From JAAZMU01 sp964547725 (lineage in GTDB: Bacteria; Patescibacteriota; Minisyncoccia; Minisyncoccales; Minisyncoccaceae): 33,167 nucleotides of DNA. The position numbers and the translations under genes were made by a program. A model generated the notes under the pieces. That model saw only the letters and a list, made by a program, of their open reading frames with translations, was not told the DNA's origin and searched no databases. Below are positions 32,220 through 33,167 of the stretch, piece by piece; position 1 is the stretch's first letter, and each line of letters opens with the position of its first letter. The stretch covers positions 1 through 33,167 of the forward strand of contig CAZJOO010000002.1 in NCBI GenBank assembly GCA_964547725.1, written 5' to 3'.

Positions 32220-33085
32220 CAAAAGCCTTACTCTTATACTCAAAAGGATTAGACTCAATTCTTAGTAAGAGGATATTAGAAGAACAAGGTATTGAAGTTG
32301 ATGTTATCAATTTTGGTACTTGTTTTTTTGACGGAGAAATTGATATCACAGAAGATCATTTAAAAATTGTTAAGAAGCCTAAATATGGAAGAGGGCAAGG
32401 AATGAATCCTTGTCGTGATTGTCATCTTTTGATGCTTAAAAAAGCAGGAGAGATTATGAAAGAAAAGGGATATGATTTTATTGCAACAGGTGAGGTTGTT
32501 TCTCAACGCCCTTTTTCTCAAAGCAAAGAACAGCTTTTATTCTTAGAAAAACAGATAGGGTTAGATGGTTTTGTTTTAAGGCCTTTATCAGCAAAATTAT
32601 TGCCAGAAACAATTGCTGAGCAAAAAGGTTTAGTTAATAGAAGCAAATTATATGATATTTCTGGAAAGTGTAGAAAAAGGCAGCTTAAGCTTGCTAAAGA
32701 ATTTGATATTAAAGATTTTCCTATGCCAGCAGGTGGATGTATTTTAACAGATAAAGAATATTCAAAAAAACTAAAAAAACTTTTAGAAATAAATTTTGAT
32801 TTTGATAAAAAGGATGCAGAAGCTTTGAAAAGAGGAAGAGTTTTTTTTGAGGATAAAACAATGTTTATCGTCGCAAGAAATGAAGACGATGGAAATAAAA
32901 TTAAAGAGATATTGAAGGGGGGAGATATTTATTTAGAACCTGACTTTCCAGGACCTTTAGTTTTAATTAGAAGTTTTACAAAAAATAGTAATATTGATAT
33001 AATAATTGAAAGAGGAAAAGAGTATTTATTACAATATTCTAAAAAAGTTCCTCAAGATTTTAAAATAAGTATTAATAAATTATGA
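32216..33085 (+). CDS. PP-loop ATPase related to tRNA thiolases (MnmA/ThiI-like)
   Basis: 289 residues. The N-terminus LLLYSKGLDS is the PP-loop (SGGxDS-type, with Lys-Gly in the middle). NPCRDCH places Cys66 and Cys69, followed by DFIATGEVVSQRP; a later cysteine is Cys175 in PAGGCILTD. The paired and distal cysteines recall MnmA, where they relay sulfur to U34 of tRNA, but the C-terminal RNA-binding domains of MnmA are missing or different. A tRNA-thiolating role is plausible, which would complement the Elp3/Trm9 pair, but this is not proven. Its TGA overlaps the next pilin ATG. Confidence 0.7.
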   Translation: MTKALLLYSKGLDSILSKRILEEQGIEVDVINFGTCFFDGEIDITEDHLKIVKKPKYGRGQGMNPCRDCHLLMLKKAGEIMKEKGYDFIATGEVVSQRPFSQSKEQLLFLEKQIGLDGFVLRPLSAKLLPETIAEQKGLVNRSKLYDISGKCRKRQLKLAKEFDIKDFPMPAGGCILTDKEYSKKLKKLLEINFDFDKKDAEALKRGRVFFEDKTMFIVARNEDDGNKIKEILKGGDIYLEPDFPGPLVLIRSFTKNSNIDIIIERGKEYLLQYSKKVPQDFKISINKL

Positions 33086-33167
33086 GCAACAAGTCATTTA
33101 CGTTAATTGAACTATTAGTAGTTATCGTTATTATTGGAATACTTGCCGGAGTAATTATTGTTTCCGT
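33082..33167 (+). CDS. Type IV pilin-like protein (3' partial)
   Basis: The visible 28 residues are MSNKS then FTLIELLVVIVIIGILAG and VIIVS, a class III prepilin signal with cleavage before Phe and Glu at +5. It continues past the window edge. The first 25 residues match the pilin-lectin protein at 17904 almost exactly, so it may be another member of that variable family. Unlike 17904, it uses ordinary A/T-ending codons and is the last visible gene of an overlapping operon (ATGA with the PP-loop gene). Confidence 0.85.
   Translation, partial: MSNKSFTLIELLVVIVIIGILAGVIIVS

Noticed and set aside
1..33167. Template repeat or DGR reverse transcriptase within the window
   Set aside because: I looked for further copies of the GC-rich block TTCCGCTGCGCCAGG on both strands and for a protein with a reverse-transcriptase YxDD core. 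Only the two variable regions carry the block, and no encoded protein looks like a reverse transcriptase or Avd.
1..33167. CRISPR array, transposase or tRNA genes
   Set aside because: No regularly spaced repeats, insertion-sequence genes with terminal repeats, or T-loop-like tRNA sequence were noticed on either strand by eye; a dedicated tRNA scan was not possible.

Overview
The window reads as a gene-dense stretch of a small, AT-rich bacterial chromosome. My best placement is Patescibacteria/CPR, Parcubacteria-like; this is an inference from gene content. Supporting signs are a stand-alone 5'-3' exonuclease in place of full PolA, short ATP synthase delta and epsilon subunits, a MurE without its usual first domain, stop/start overlaps of 1-25 nt between most genes, and Elp3 with a Trm9-like partner. 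TGA is used normally as a stop, which argues against Gracilibacteria/Absconditabacteria.

Layout: 1-654 is the 3' part of a C-type-lectin/FGE-fold protein. 788-6674 runs in one direction: exonuclease, mutM, holA, a 31-residue membrane peptide, a NuoF-like flavoprotein, an [FeFe] hydrogenase and a membrane protein. rpsT (minus) and ruvA-murE (plus) diverge at about 7 kb. A small minus-strand gene and the complete ATP synthase operon (9210-15262) diverge from a palindromic double promoter. Next come a secreted repeat protein, a NIF3-like protein, and a second C-type-lectin protein with a type IV pilin N-terminus (17904-19049). elp3 (minus) and a Trm9-like methyltransferase (plus) meet head to head at 20.68 kb, followed by LOG-like, MgtC-like, EndoQ and RarA genes, and convergent mltG. 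25.62-25.96 kb is the only long gene-free stretch and appears to encode a structured RNA. From 25957 to the end a tightly overlapping operon encodes a Kazal/dockerin surface protein, an alpha/beta hydrolase, a flippase-like protein, PolX, a Nudix enzyme, a PP-loop ATPase and the start of a third pilin.

The most interesting system is a probable diversity-generating retroelement (DGR) target family. The last ~110 nt of the two lectin genes (544-654 and 18939-19049) are GC-rich (about 55%) and adenine-poor (about 13% A). They differ at 26 of 111 positions, mostly by transversions, while the preceding 156 nt differ at only 13, mostly by transitions. Both end in the same GFRCAR codons and then carry the same tail, with a hairpin exactly 27 nt after the stop. 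The reverse transcriptase and template repeat are not in this window. A second notable system is the Elp3/Trm9-like pair, which resembles the eukaryotic route to wobble mcm5U, with a thiolase-like PP-loop protein elsewhere in the window. Other points of interest are recurrent promoters placed for leaderless transcription, the ~218 nt structured RNA, and a two-subunit [FeFe] hydrogenase arrangement lacking NuoE.
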